Assembly (NCBI RefSeq): GCF_002903145.1
Contig: NZ_PPDJ01000002.1
Span: 558,001-622,000, forward strand
DNA length: 64,000 nt
Source: Halobacteriovorax sp. DA5
Lineage (GTDB): Bacteria > Bdellovibrionota > Bacteriovoracia > Bacteriovoracales > Bacteriovoracaceae
Direction of reading: 5' to 3'
Position 1 is the stretch's first letter, and every line of letters starts with the position of its first letter. The translations under genes were made by a program, and so were the position numbers. Under the pieces are notes generated by a model. It had not been told where the DNA came from. It was given only the letters and a program-made list of their open reading frames with translations, and did no database searches. Below are positions 8,724-19,316 of the stretch, in pieces.

Positions 8724-11700
8724 TTGAGACTAAAGGCAATTTCGGCCATCGTCATATTAACGTTGGTCTTAATATTAACAAATAAGAATTCCAAAGACGA
8801 AGGTCTTATTAGCTCAAACAACCCGACATCAACAAATAAAATCGTAAATGATCAAGAAAAGAATTCAAAACGCACATTAGCATCCACTAGCTCAAAAGTT
8901 TCAAATACAGGGCAAATTAAGAATATTGAATCAGCTAAGGTAAAATTACCAAACACACCTGAATATGTAAGTGAAGAAGCAGAAATCGCTTACATCAACA
9001 ATCGCCCTCAGGACCAAACAAATACTTCTGTTGGTTATACATCACTTAATTCGGCGCCAGCTCCTGTTAGCTCATCAAATAATAATGCTGCCTCTTACTC
9101 AAATACTTCACAATCAAGTGCATCAGATAACAACACGTTTAAAAAAGAAGAAGATAAGTCAAATTCAAGCTCAACAAGCTTTTATTACCAAACATCAACA
9201 GCGCCCCAAAGCGAAGAAACAAAAACAAGGCCAAGCTCTAGTACGACAAACTCCGGAAAATCAAACCCGTACATACCGCCAACTCCAAGACTACAAGGAC
9301 TAGTTCCACCACTTAATGGAGTCATTACTCATACGACTTTCTTTACACGACAATTTAGTGCGTATGCAGCAACAACATGTACGGATCCAAAGGTTGCAAT
9401 ATTTGATACGGTAACGATGTCAATTCTAGAAGATAATCCAATTGATCTAGAGACAATATCAACTTCGACTCAATTTGAATTTAATATAAGTGAACTAGAG
9501 TTAGACCTGACTGCTCCTGCTCGTTATAAGATCAAACTACTAGGGTGTGATATTGAGCTAGAAAAGATTGTAACAAGTTTCTATAAGAATCAAAATATTA
9601 CTGCTGCGACAACAATTTTGGCACAACTACCTGCAACGAGTATCAACTATTCAACTGATGCAAGCTTTACTAAGAAACTAGAAGCAGCAGAAGAGGCCCT
9701 AGCAAATACGCTTGCTGATAATCTTACTAATTTGGAAGATGCCTACACGCAGATTGAAAGTGATACTGAAATACAGTCGACTTTTAACGAGTTAACAGAG
9801 GGTGAAAACTTAGATATTTTAAAAAGCTCTAAGCCTAAAATAAAGAGTATTTTATACGCAACATTAATGGATGAAGGCCTTTCTTCTGAATTCTCTGCCC
9901 TTGCTGAACACTGGGATTCGACTTATCAAATTGCTTACGAATGGTTTGTTGACGGCGTTTCAAGTGGAACAGGAAACGTATGGAATTACACTCCTCCATC
10001 AAATACACTTCCTAAAGCAATTATTACGTTAAAAGTTGGAAAGAAACAAAGTGGTAACGATCGCGTTGATACAACTCTACCATTCCATGAGAAAAGTTAC
10101 GAGATCGACATAAATCAAGTTAATGATGCGCCAACTTTAGCAACGCCTCAAACAATTAATACGACAGAAGATTCAGGCCTCGATTTTAGTCTAACTGAAG
10201 CTGTTGATCCTGATTCGTTCTCGCTAACTTATACAATTGTGTCACAGCCAACAAACGGAACTCTTACTTGTGATCCAGGCACAACAAGTTGTACCTATAC
10301 GCCTAACTTAAACTTCACTGGAACAGATAGCTTTACTTATAAGGCCAATGATTCCGAACTTGACTCAAATATTGCGACAGTTAATCTGAATGTTGCCAAT
10401 GTTAATGATAGGCCATCAATTGCTGCAAATGAAATTTTTACTGCAATAGAAGACACTGCTTTAAATTTCACATTAAGTGATTCAACTGATATCGACAACA
10501 CAAGTGCACAACTAAGTTATAAATTAATCACACCACCAAGTAATGGTACCCTTTCAAACTGCTTCACGACGGGCAGCTATACTGCAGACTTAACTTGTAC
10601 ATATACACCAAATGCAGATTTCAATGGTAGCGATACATTTACTTATATTGTCAATGACGGTCAATACGACTCTGTTGGACAAGCAACCGTTACAATTAAT
10701 ACAACTCCTGTAAATGACGCTCCTACTCTGAGTTCAACACAGTCCCTAGCAACAGCTGAAGACACACTAGTGGCCTTCACATTAAATACAGGTAGTGATA
10801 TTGATGCCGACACACTCACTTATAGTATCGTCTCAACAACATCAAATGGTGTTTTGACTTGTACTGGTGGTATTTCAAGAGATTGTCAGTATATGCCCGC
10901 ATCTAATTTCAATGGTGTTGATTCTTTCACATATAAAGTAAATGACGGAAATCTTGATTCAAATATAGCGACCGCAACAATCACAATATCATCGGAAAAC
11001 GATGCTCCACTTATAGGTAATGATCAAACGATTTCAACTAATGAAGACACACTTGTAAGCTTCACACTAAACAATGCTACTGACATTGATATGCCTACAC
11101 AGACTCTACAGTACAAACTTATTACAGGACCAACAAATGGTACTCTTTCAAATTGCTTAACAACTGGAAGCTATACAACAGATATAACTTGTGAATATAC
11201 ACCAAATTTAAACTTTAATGGTACTGACACATTTACATATCGAGCAAACGATACATTAGTTGACTCACCTACAGAGGCAACAGTTACAATTAATATAACT
11301 GCTGTTAATGATGCTCCGGTTTTAGTAGCAACTCAAAGCGTTTTAACAAATGAAGACACACCAATTAGCTTTGATCTAAATGCAGCTACAGATATTGAAA
11401 ACGATGCTCTTACCTATACAATCGTATCAACGACTGCTAGCGGAAGTCTTGTCTGCGACCAAGGTAACTCAAGAGCATGTACTTATACACCAAGTACAAA
11501 CTTCAATGGCCAAGCTACTTTCACTTATAAAGCAAGTGATGCGAGTTTAGATTCAAATACTACAACAGTAACAATTGATGTGAATTCAATCAATGATGCT
11601 CCAGTAATGGCGGCCAACCAGAGCTATTCAACAGATGACAACACTCCACTTAGTATTACTTTATCGAATGCGACAGATGTGGATGGTGATAGCTTAACTT

Positions 11701-14700
11701 ATAAGATTGTCTCTCTCCCTACAAATGGAGTACTTTCGGATTGTATTACGACAGGAAGTTATGGAACTGATCTGACTTGTACATATACATCTAATGTGAA
11801 TTTCAATGGTACAGATTCATTCACATTCATTGCAAATGACTCAACTACGGATGCTCTAAGTACTGCAACTGTATCAATTACAGTTTCAGATAAAACACCT
11901 TCAGCGCCACCTTCAATAGCACTAAGCTCGGCCCTTTATACTTCTTCTACAAGTAATAATCTAACAGTAAGCTCATGTAGTGATATTAACTTTGTCCTAA
12001 TAAATGAAGGAACTCAGCCTACTGAAGCAGATAGTGCTTGGCAGTCTTGTACGACGACGGCCTCAGCAATTACATACACACTGGCCAATACGAACCAAGG
12101 TCTACACACACTTAAGGCATGGTCAAAAGATGTGAATGGTAATGTATCAACGACATCAACTGATATCTCTGTTTTTTATGATACACAGGCCCCAACGATC
12201 TCAATTGCGACAATAGCGAATCAAGCTGGATCAAATAGCGTAACACTTTCTTGGGATGTAACTGAGGATAATATCTCTGCGGCCCAAACTCATACAATCG
12301 ACTATTGGAATGGAAGTAATTGGGTGAATATCACTTCATCACTAAATGCAAGTGTAGGCCCACTTACAAATACAACATTCACTCAAGCATGGAGTGTTCC
12401 AAACCTAAATATTGAAGATGCTAAAGTAAGAGTTTCTCTAAGTGACCTAGCGGGTAATACGAATACAGTCGAATCTAATATCTTTTGGATTGACTCAACG
12501 GCTCCACAGATTGCGCATGACTCATTTACATCGTATGGACAAAATTCAACAAAAACATTCACATGGACACTTACTGAAAAGCATATTGATTCTGTTGCAA
12601 ATAATTTTTCACTAAGATTTTACGACGGTAGTGCTTGGCAAAATCTGACAGCGGTAGCAGCTGTTACAAGTGAAAATATATCAAAGAGCTACTCTGCTGA
12701 TATTAACTTAGGTCCAGAGGTCAATAATGCAATCTTTGAAGTTAGTTTCACAGATGCGGCCGGACATAGCACAACAATTCAAAAGAATTTTGTTATTGAT
12801 GGGAGCGCTCCTACAATCTCTTCAATATCATTAAATGGTGGTGCCACAACAACAGGAAATAATAATATACAAGTCGATCTCGTTGCTACTGATACTGCAT
12901 CAGATATTACATATATTTGCCTTAAATATGATGATACAACTGCACCATCAAGTATCAATGATGAATGTTTCACAACACTTCCAGAGGCCAAAAGAGCACA
13001 AAATATAACGATTACGAGTGTAGATAATTTATATGTGAGAATCGGTTTTGTTACAAATAGTTATAGTGTCTACGCTTGGGCCGCCGATGCGGCAGGAAAT
13101 ATTTCAACAAATACACAAGTTGCAGGTGTTGATACTGATTCAATTAATTATCTGCCTGGTACACCTCCAGAGATTTTCAATATCATTGCAACAAATACAA
13201 ATACGCCGAGTTCACCAGCGACTCTGTCACAACTTCAGGCCCCTAAAGATAGCGATATATATGTAAAATGGAAGGCCATCGATAATGAAGGACTAGCAAC
13301 TAACCCTATCAGTATCTACTACTCATATCTTGATGGAACAGAAGAAAAGTACCAGCTTCTTATGGACAATATTGCAAATATTCAAGGAAGTGGTTGTACA
13401 ATTACGGCCCAAGAAACAGGTTGTATCAGACTTACAGGACTTTCTCCTACGGACTCTGTTTATAAGATCAGAGTTGTTGCCCTTGATAGCGATGGTAGTG
13501 AAACCTTTATGACATCTGCACCTCTAAATGAATCTAATTTTAGAATCATTGCGGGAAGTACAGAAAAAGGTATAGGCGGAAGTGGGCGTTCTGTTATTTT
13601 TAAAGATGGAAATTCAACATATGAGATTGATCTATTCTCAACGGTAGTCACTGATCGTGGAGATATTTTCTATCGTGACCTTGATGCAGGACTCTTATGG
13701 GTTGATCCGGAAACAGGGATTATCAAAGAATTATTACCAACAACAGGTACACCAAGTGGAGATGGCGGATCAATTGAGAATGCCACAATTGGCTTTGCAA
13801 GTGCCATTACTCTTGACTATAACAATGGGCTTCTCATTGTCGATAAGGGCAGTATTAGACGAATTGATATGAATACGACTCCTTGGCAAATATCGACTCT
13901 AGTAGGTGGAGGATCGAACTCTAATCCAGGAACAAGTTTTGCACCAAGTGCTATCGACATTGCAAGCTTTCATCGCTTTCTAGGTACTCTAGTTCCTCTA
14001 CCAAATGGCGACCTCTATTTTAGAAGTACTTCAAGTAATACTGATCGCAATTGGTTTCACTTTGATGCAAGCGAAAATATAGTCAATCGTATCCAAATCG
14101 ATGGTGTCGGTATCTACAATGAGGACACTTATAGTTGGTCAGGAAAAAGAGTGACGAATATGGCCATCGCCTATAATGCGGTAAACTCGGCTCTTGAGCA
14201 TATGCATGTAAGTGTTCATAAGCCTGTCACAGGAAATACGCATTACCGTGTCGCTAGACTAGACTACGCATCGGGTACACCAACAACGACATATAATGCC
14301 ACAGCACCTTATGATATCTATACTGGTTATCGCTCAATTTACAAAACAGGCCTTGATGGAAAAATCTATTTTGATTACAACCATGGCCGCAACCTAATGC
14401 TCTATGATCATGTAACAAATACGTATACAAGAGTTCTTGGTACTGATTCAACATCGAGCACACCATGTGCAGATGGAACGGCAGCGACTTCATGTCCAAT
14501 AGACCTTCAAGGTTACTTTGTTAACCAACAAGGTAAAATCTATTTCAATGATCATGGACTAATTAGAACTTTAGATGACAGTGGTAATATCGTTACCCTA
14601 GCAGGTCAATTCTCTTCTTCAGGTGATGGAGAAAGCGCTCTATCAGCTCGTATTTCGGCTTCTTGGCAAATCGATTGGGGTAAAGATAATGGCCTAGATA

Positions 14701-15542
14701 ATACAATAGTTGTCGGTGATTACGTTTCAGGAACATACAGAGAATTTACAATTGGTGGAACCATCGAAACTATTGTTGGTGGCTACTCAGCGAGATCTTA
14801 TAGCTTCTCAGTTGATCGAACAACAGGAGATATTTTTGATGATGTTGGTTCAGGTGTAAATCGCTACAGCAGAACAACATTAACCAATACTCGAGTTATT
14901 GGAAGTGGTGCCACTTGGTACTTTGATGCTGCATCCGATGGACTAGTCGGAACAGATATTAAATTTGACTGGTATAATGAGCAAATTCTTGGGGTGGCAA
15001 ATGGCGAGCTTATGCTTCACAAGTCACGTTATAATGGAACAACGACTTCTGATGCATTTATTAAGCTATACGATATGAGTGATAGCTACCGTCAATCTCA
15101 TTTTGCAGGTATGCCTGATACAGAGCGTGGAAGTTTTTATAGTGCAGCTACTCCTCTAGCAAGCTCACGTGTACCAACATATGGTGGTATGGTAAACTCA
15201 CATTATGACTCAACTCTTGGTTGGATGTTTAAGCAAACAAGTTCTGCTCGAGTTATGATAAAAGGTGGTGACGGAAATATCGTTGACTACACGATGTTAC
15301 CAAGAACAACTAATGGTTTCACACACGTTCGCTATAATTCAAAAGAATACTACTATTACTGTGCAAGTAATAAAATGTGGCAATATAATTTTACGGATGA
15401 TATCGAAACTGAATTAAGTTGGGATGCGCAAGTTGATTGCTATACATCACAGAGAAAAATTCTCTACAACCCAACTAATCATTCTGTACACTTCTTAGTC
15501 GTTCAAAATGGATTATTTGCAGTTGCAGAGTATTTTCTTTAG
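8724..15542 (+). CDS. Giant surface protein: cadherin-like tandem repeats plus NHL/propeller C-terminus
   Basis: The 2,272-residue product starts at TTG (8724), preceded by AGGA at a normal distance, and opens with one hydrophobic helix (residues 4-20) that is probably a signal anchor. Residues 30-190 are a Ser/Thr/Asn-rich linker. About residues 465-1055 hold six cadherin-like units of 95-101 residues, each opening with a variant of NDAPxL, then EDT, DxDxLTYxI, NGTL, YTPNxNFNGxDSFTY and ND. Cysteine pairs occur inside these units. Residues 1060-1480 look like Ig-type domains (STAPQI, GSAPTISS). Residues 1610-2272 have NHL-like strands with TGTPSGDGG and IVTLAGQ-x-GDGESA, suggesting a propeller. 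It is probably an exported adhesin or a scaffold on the cell surface. It converges on the next gene with a 4-base overlap. Confidence 0.7.
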   Translation: MRLKAISAIVILTLVLILTNKNSKDEGLISSNNPTSTNKIVNDQEKNSKRTLASTSSKVSNTGQIKNIESAKVKLPNTPEYVSEEAEIAYINNRPQDQTNTSVGYTSLNSAPAPVSSSNNNAASYSNTSQSSASDNNTFKKEEDKSNSSSTSFYYQTSTAPQSEETKTRPSSSTTNSGKSNPYIPPTPRLQGLVPPLNGVITHTTFFTRQFSAYAATTCTDPKVAIFDTVTMSILEDNPIDLETISTSTQFEFNISELELDLTAPARYKIKLLGCDIELEKIVTSFYKNQNITAATTILAQLPATSINYSTDASFTKKLEAAEEALANTLADNLTNLEDAYTQIESDTEIQSTFNELTEGENLDILKSSKPKIKSILYATLMDEGLSSEFSALAEHWDSTYQIAYEWFVDGVSSGTGNVWNYTPPSNTLPKAIITLKVGKKQSGNDRVDTTLPFHEKSYEIDINQVNDAPTLATPQTINTTEDSGLDFSLTEAVDPDSFSLTYTIVSQPTNGTLTCDPGTTSCTYTPNLNFTGTDSFTYKANDSELDSNIATVNLNVANVNDRPSIAANEIFTAIEDTALNFTLSDSTDIDNTSAQLSYKLITPPSNGTLSNCFTTGSYTADLTCTYTPNADFNGSDTFTYIVNDGQYDSVGQATVTINTTPVNDAPTLSSTQSLATAEDTLVAFTLNTGSDIDADTLTYSIVSTTSNGVLTCTGGISRDCQYMPASNFNGVDSFTYKVNDGNLDSNIATATITISSENDAPLIGNDQTISTNEDTLVSFTLNNATDIDMPTQTLQYKLITGPTNGTLSNCLTTGSYTTDITCEYTPNLNFNGTDTFTYRANDTLVDSPTEATVTINITAVNDAPVLVATQSVLTNEDTPISFDLNAATDIENDALTYTIVSTTASGSLVCDQGNSRACTYTPSTNFNGQATFTYKASDASLDSNTTTVTIDVNSINDAPVMAANQSYSTDDNTPLSITLSNATDVDGDSLTYKIVSLPTNGVLSDCITTGSYGTDLTCTYTSNVNFNGTDSFTFIANDSTTDALSTATVSITVSDKTPSAPPSIALSSALYTSSTSNNLTVSSCSDINFVLINEGTQPTEADSAWQSCTTTASAITYTLANTNQGLHTLKAWSKDVNGNVSTTSTDISVFYDTQAPTISIATIANQAGSNSVTLSWDVTEDNISAAQTHTIDYWNGSNWVNITSSLNASVGPLTNTTFTQAWSVPNLNIEDAKVRVSLSDLAGNTNTVESNIFWIDSTAPQIAHDSFTSYGQNSTKTFTWTLTEKHIDSVANNFSLRFYDGSAWQNLTAVAAVTSENISKSYSADINLGPEVNNAIFEVSFTDAAGHSTTIQKNFVIDGSAPTISSISLNGGATTTGNNNIQVDLVATDTASDITYICLKYDDTTAPSSINDECFTTLPEAKRAQNITITSVDNLYVRIGFVTNSYSVYAWAADAAGNISTNTQVAGVDTDSINYLPGTPPEIFNIIATNTNTPSSPATLSQLQAPKDSDIYVKWKAIDNEGLATNPISIYYSYLDGTEEKYQLLMDNIANIQGSGCTITAQETGCIRLTGLSPTDSVYKIRVVALDSDGSETFMTSAPLNESNFRIIAGSTEKGIGGSGRSVIFKDGNSTYEIDLFSTVVTDRGDIFYRDLDAGLLWVDPETGIIKELLPTTGTPSGDGGSIENATIGFASAITLDYNNGLLIVDKGSIRRIDMNTTPWQISTLVGGGSNSNPGTSFAPSAIDIASFHRFLGTLVPLPNGDLYFRSTSSNTDRNWFHFDASENIVNRIQIDGVGIYNEDTYSWSGKRVTNMAIAYNAVNSALEHMHVSVHKPVTGNTHYRVARLDYASGTPTTTYNATAPYDIYTGYRSIYKTGLDGKIYFDYNHGRNLMLYDHVTNTYTRVLGTDSTSSTPCADGTAATSCPIDLQGYFVNQQGKIYFNDHGLIRTLDDSGNIVTLAGQFSSSGDGESALSARISASWQIDWGKDNGLDNTIVVGDYVSGTYREFTIGGTIETIVGGYSARSYSFSVDRTTGDIFDDVGSGVNRYSRTTLTNTRVIGSGATWYFDAASDGLVGTDIKFDWYNEQILGVANGELMLHKSRYNGTTTSDAFIKLYDMSDSYRQSHFAGMPDTERGSFYSAATPLASSRVPTYGGMVNSHYDSTLGWMFKQTSSARVMIKGGDGNIVDYTMLPRTTNGFTHVRYNSKEYYYYCASNKMWQYNFTDDIETELSWDAQVDCYTSQRKILYNPTNHSVHFLVVQNGLFAVAEYFL

Positions 15543-17089
15543 ATATTTTTTTCTTTACGAATCATTGCCATTGCAACTTTAACACCATCAACGGCAGCAG
15601 ATGTAATACCACCTGCATAACCAGCTCCTTCGCCACAAGGGTATAAACCTTTATGAGAATCTGATTCAAAAGTCGCGCGACTTCTTTTTATAGTTACAGG
15701 TGCTGAAGTACGAGTCTCCGGTGCCAATAAAAGGGCATCATTATTTACAAACCCCTTCATTTTCTTATCAAAAGACTCTAGTCCTTCACGAAGACCTTGA
15801 GCAATAAACTCAGGAAGAATAGTTGTTAAGTTATGTGAAAAGATTCCTGACGGACAAGATGTCTTTGGAAGATCTTTAGAAACACGGCCATCAAGAAAGT
15901 CTTGTACTCTTTGTGATGGAATCTCTTTTCCAGATGCATTAGCAAGCGAAGCTTCATAGGCTTTCTTTTCAATTTCACGTTGAAAATAATGACCATTTAA
16001 TACATCATCAAGACCAAAATCTTTTCCTGCATTTACAGAAACAACAAGTGCAGAATTTGACCAAGGCGAGTTTCTTGCAAAGTTACTCATTCCGTTTACA
16101 ACAATCCCATCAGCATCAGTTCCAGAAGATAAAACGTAGCCACCTGGACACATACAAAAAGAGTATGTTCCTTTATCAACGTTCTTGTTGTGGTATGTAA
16201 GTTTATAGCGAGCGGCACCTAGATCTTCTTGAACAAAGCGCCCATACTGAAGAAAGTCAACTTGCGAGCGGCGATGCTCAATACGCACACCAACAGCAAA
16301 GTCCTTGGGCTCCATCGCAACTTCTTTTTCTTTTAAATGATAATAAATTTCTTTAGCAGAGTGACCTGTAGCTAGAACAACGTTATTACTCTCAAGTGTT
16401 CTTCCATCACTCAGCTTAACACCGGCAACTTTCTTATCGTCCTCAAAAAGTATTTCATCCACCTTCACATTGTAGTGAATCTCACATCCTTTTTCTTTAA
16501 GATGATCAGTGATTTGTTTGATTAGCCCACGAATCTTATTAGATCCTAAGTGCGGGTTAGATACATAGGCCGTCTCAGGAGGCGCACCAAAATCAACAAA
16601 ACGATTCATGACATATTGTACGTAAGGTGACTTAATACGCGTGATTAATTTCCCATCAGAGAAAAGTCCCGCTCCACCTTCACCAAAACAAACATTATTA
16701 TCATCGTCAAATTCATTGTATCGCCAAAAACGAGCAATATGCTTCATACGATTATGAGCACGATCTCCTCTTTCGATAATGATCGATTTAATTCCATATT
16801 CCGCTAAGCGTAGTGCACAAAATAGGCCAGCAGGTCCTGCACCAATAATAATTGGTGTCTTAGAAAAGTTATCAAGAAAGTTAAACTGCTCTCGATACGC
16901 AGCAAACTCTTCACCAGGATAAATAATTTCAACTTTAAAATTATAGATTGGTTTTTTACCGCGATTAGCTCCACGAGCATCAAGGGCCTTGTTATGGATT
17001 CGATAATCAGCGAAACCAGGAAAGTTTTTGTTTAGATAAAACTCTAGGTCTTGATCGTAGTCTAATTTAAAATTCGTAATTTTACTCAT
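15539..17089 (-). CDS. FAD-dependent dehydrogenase of the COG2509 family
   Basis: The 516-residue product has a small N-terminal domain (residues 1-90, with basic YKF/V strands) followed by the FAD motif PIIIGAGPAGLFCALRLAEY and IIIERGD. The block NVCFGEGGAGLFSDGKL and the C-terminal GLYPCGEGAGYAGGI are characteristic of the widely distributed but biochemically obscure COG2509 dehydrogenases. There is no signal peptide, so it is cytoplasmic. Cysteines in SFCMCPGGYV are also conserved in this family. It is transcribed alone, convergent with the giant surface protein and divergent from cinA with 90 bases between starts. The substrate is unknown. Confidence 0.8.
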   Translation of the reverse strand: MSKITNFKLDYDQDLEFYLNKNFPGFADYRIHNKALDARGANRGKKPIYNFKVEIIYPGEEFAAYREQFNFLDNFSKTPIIIGAGPAGLFCALRLAEYGIKSIIIERGDRAHNRMKHIARFWRYNEFDDDNNVCFGEGGAGLFSDGKLITRIKSPYVQYVMNRFVDFGAPPETAYVSNPHLGSNKIRGLIKQITDHLKEKGCEIHYNVKVDEILFEDDKKVAGVKLSDGRTLESNNVVLATGHSAKEIYYHLKEKEVAMEPKDFAVGVRIEHRRSQVDFLQYGRFVQEDLGAARYKLTYHNKNVDKGTYSFCMCPGGYVLSSGTDADGIVVNGMSNFARNSPWSNSALVVSVNAGKDFGLDDVLNGHYFQREIEKKAYEASLANASGKEIPSQRVQDFLDGRVSKDLPKTSCPSGIFSHNLTTILPEFIAQGLREGLESFDKKMKGFVNNDALLLAPETRTSAPVTIKRSRATFESDSHKGLYPCGEGAGYAGGITSAAVDGVKVAMAMIRKEKNI

Positions 17090-17179
17090 TCGTACTCTTT
17101 CTTTCTCTATATGATAAAGTTATGTGTTAAAATAATCAGCGTATATTATAACCTATCTTGCCCAAATTAAAGGATTAAC

Positions 17180-18421
17180 ATGGCCAAAATTTCCCAAATA
17201 ATCATTGGTGACGAGCTGCTAAATGCAAAAATTAATGATCTTAACCTGCAAATACTTGCAAAAGAGATCGCTCCTCTAGGCTTTGACTTCAATAAGTGCA
17301 CAATCCTAGGTGACAAATTCGATCAAGTAACTCAAGAAATTAAGAAACAGGCCGCTGAGAATGACTTTCTTATCATCACAGGTGGGCTTGGGCCAACAAA
17401 AGATGACTTAACAAAATCCATTGTGGCAAATGTACTAGGTGTTGAACTCGTTGAAAACCTCGAAGCAGAAAAGATAGCAATTAGGCAATACGAAACATTT
17501 GGCAGAACGTTTTCACGTGAAGTGAGCAACTATCATATGCTGCCAAAAGATACCTCTCCTATTTATAATCCATCTGGCCTTGCTCCAGGAATTCATGCAA
17601 AGTTAGGAAAATGTGAGATTTTTTGTACACCGGGTGTTCCTCGCGAATGCCAAACGATGGTTAGAGATAGTATTGTGCCACTTCTAAAAAACCGAGCTGA
17701 AAGTGGTCACGAACTTTTTGTGTGCCGTACTCACAGCATTCCAGAAGAGACAATCTTCTTTAAGCTATGCCCTACACTTTGGGAAGACTTGGAAGAATTT
17801 GGAAAAGTTAGCTCACTTCCAATCGTCTCAGGAGTTGATATTACAATTAATCTTAGGCCACAATTTCAAAATGAAGAATCACGTCAAAGAATTAGAGATA
17901 TCATTGAAGCAACAGAGTTAAAAAATAATATTTGGACTTATGGCCTTCGTACAATCGAAGAAGTTATTGTTGAAGAAGCAAAAGCGAAAGGACTCACAAT
18001 TGGCTTTGCCGAAAGCTGCACAGGTGGACTGGCCAGTTCAACAATCACAAATGTATCAGGGTCATCGTCTGTCTTTTTAGGTGGAGTCGTAAGTTACGCT
18101 AATTCAGTAAAAGAAAATATTATTCACGTTAAAAATGAAACACTAAAAAATCATGGTGCCGTTAGTAACGAAACAGCAACGGAGATGGCCGCTGGTTCTC
18201 GCAAGGCCCTAGGTGTTGACATTGCAATTTCGTATACTGGAATTGCCGGCCCTGGTGGTGCGACTCCTGGCAAACCTGTTGGAACAGTATGTATCGGCGT
18301 TGCCACAAAAGATGGTGTATCAGCGCAAAGATATGAGTTTCGCGGAGATCGAACTCGTTTGAAAAATAAATTCTGTCAGCAAGGTTTGATCCTACTACTT
18401 GCAAAGGTACGCGACCTTTAA
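17180..18421 (+). CDS. cinA: CinA: competence/damage-inducible protein with nicotinamide-nucleotide amidase domain
   Basis: The 413-residue product has the two CinA domains. The N-terminal MoCF/COG1058 part contains IIIGDELLNAKINDLN and LIITGGLGPTKDDLT, and acts as an ADP-ribose or NAD-derivative pyrophosphatase in characterised homologues. The C-terminal PncC part (about residues 255-410) contains GFAESCTGGLASS, with the catalytic serine, and SYTGIAGPGGATPGKPVGTV; it converts NMN to nicotinate mononucleotide. Length is normal. The last codons (AAG GTA CGC GAC CTT TAA) lie inside a REP-like hairpin at 18403-18419, so the C-terminal residues KVRDL derive from repeat sequence. It is alone on its strand. 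Confidence 0.92.
   Translation: MAKISQIIIGDELLNAKINDLNLQILAKEIAPLGFDFNKCTILGDKFDQVTQEIKKQAAENDFLIITGGLGPTKDDLTKSIVANVLGVELVENLEAEKIAIRQYETFGRTFSREVSNYHMLPKDTSPIYNPSGLAPGIHAKLGKCEIFCTPGVPRECQTMVRDSIVPLLKNRAESGHELFVCRTHSIPEETIFFKLCPTLWEDLEEFGKVSSLPIVSGVDITINLRPQFQNEESRQRIRDIIEATELKNNIWTYGLRTIEEVIVEEAKAKGLTIGFAESCTGGLASSTITNVSGSSSVFLGGVVSYANSVKENIIHVKNETLKNHGAVSNETATEMAAGSRKALGVDIAISYTGIAGPGGATPGKPVGTVCIGVATKDGVSAQRYEFRGDRTRLKNKFCQQGLILLLAKVRDL
18403..18419. repeat. Degenerate REP copy inside the end of cinA
   Basis: AAAGGTACGCGACCTTT forms a hairpin with a 6-base stem (AAAGGT/ACCTTT) and a 5-base loop. It matches the neighbouring element at 18421 except for two missing cytosines. It encodes the last residues of CinA and its stop codon follows directly. 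Confidence 0.6.
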
Positions 18422-18439
18422 GGTACGCGCCACCTTTTC
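18421..18439 (+). repeat. REP element copy 1, at the RAYT 3' end
   Basis: GGTACGCGCCACCTTTTC (18422-18439) matches the first 18 bases of the REP cores at 19131 and, inverted, at 19322. AAGGT and ACCTT can pair around ACGCGCC. It lies directly after the cinA stop and touches the end of the transposase gene. Confidence 0.7.
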
Positions 18440-19052
18440 AGGATTTCAACATCTTGCGATCATGAGTACTTACACTAAGTGGGATTTCAAAAACACTCCT
18501 TTTTAAAGAAGTGCTAATAATATTAGTTAAATTACTTGAAAACCTTTGTTCATAAAAAGACACCTCATCTGCATACATAAAGTGTGGCCTATAGTTTAAC
18601 AAGCGAGCTTCAAAACTTGTAAAGTGTAGAGAACTATATGGATAATCAATACATCTTTCTACAATATTTACTCGAAGAGGATTTTGATAAATATAACGAT
18701 ATACATTTTGTAAATAGTCCTGATTGGAGACGATAGTCCACTTATAGCGATTACTGAATTTATGATTTATTACCCTAGCATTTCGACTAATTAGCTTTGA
18801 GAGTTTGAGATTAAAATACATCATAAACCTATCAAGATTCTCATTAGGAGTTGTAACGAGTAAGTGATAATGATTATTCATTAAAACGAAACAATTTATT
18901 TCAACATTAACATTTTTCCGAGCATAAATTAATGCCTGCTTAGCTAAATCCCAAACATGATACATTGGTAGAGGAAAAGGAACTTTATTATTAGTTCGAG
19001 ATGTTACGTGATAAGGAAACTCATTTTGTCTTATTAATTTAGGTCTAGGCAT
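18438..19052 (-). CDS. REP-associated tyrosine transposase (RAYT, Y1 family)
   Basis: The 204-residue product has the Y1 transposase (TnpA_REP/IS200-like) layout. The N-terminal RPKLIRQNEFPYHVTSR is the usual RAYT opening. NCFVLMNNHYHLLV gives the HxH metal-binding pair (the HUH motif) near residues 76-79, and YLQNVYRYIYQNPLRV carries the conserved tyrosine helix followed by NP-[LV]-R. Such enzymes nick and join single-stranded REP hairpins. Three clear REP copies and one degenerate copy lie within 300 bases on both sides, which supports the call. The gene appears intact, with no frameshift. It is not part of an IS200/IS605 element: no TnpB and no left/right end structure is seen. Confidence 0.88.
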   Translation of the reverse strand: MPRPKLIRQNEFPYHVTSRTNNKVPFPLPMYHVWDLAKQALIYARKNVNVEINCFVLMNNHYHLLVTTPNENLDRFMMYFNLKLSKLISRNARVINHKFSNRYKWTIVSNQDYLQNVYRYIYQNPLRVNIVERCIDYPYSSLHFTSFEARLLNYRPHFMYADEVSFYEQRFSSNLTNIISTSLKRSVFEIPLSVSTHDRKMLKS

Positions 19053-19128
19053 TTAAACGTTCTGACGTAACAGACATGACAAATAAATAAAAACGACAAC
19101 ATTTTATTTTTTAATTCAATTACGAAAC

Positions 19129-19153
19129 TTGGTACGCGCCACCTTTTCGAGAT
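19129..19153 (+). repeat. REP element copy 2 (left arm of inverted pair)
   Basis: A 25-base sequence beginning TTGGTACGCGCCACC and ending TTCGAGAT is repeated in perfect inverted orientation at 19317-19341, 163 bases away. It shares its core with copy 1. It lies 77 bases upstream of the RAYT start, the usual place for REPs linked to a RAYT. Confidence 0.75.
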
Positions 19154-19316
19154 TCTAGAAAGTTATCTATTAAAAAGGAGAAATCTTCGTCAAAAATCTC
19201 ACAAGAATAAAAATTACTAATATAAAAAGATTCATTCAATAATGAATACTAATTAAAAGCAACGAAATATAAAGTTAGGGTTAAGTATAGAAGAAATTAG
19301 AAACTAAGTGATTAAT

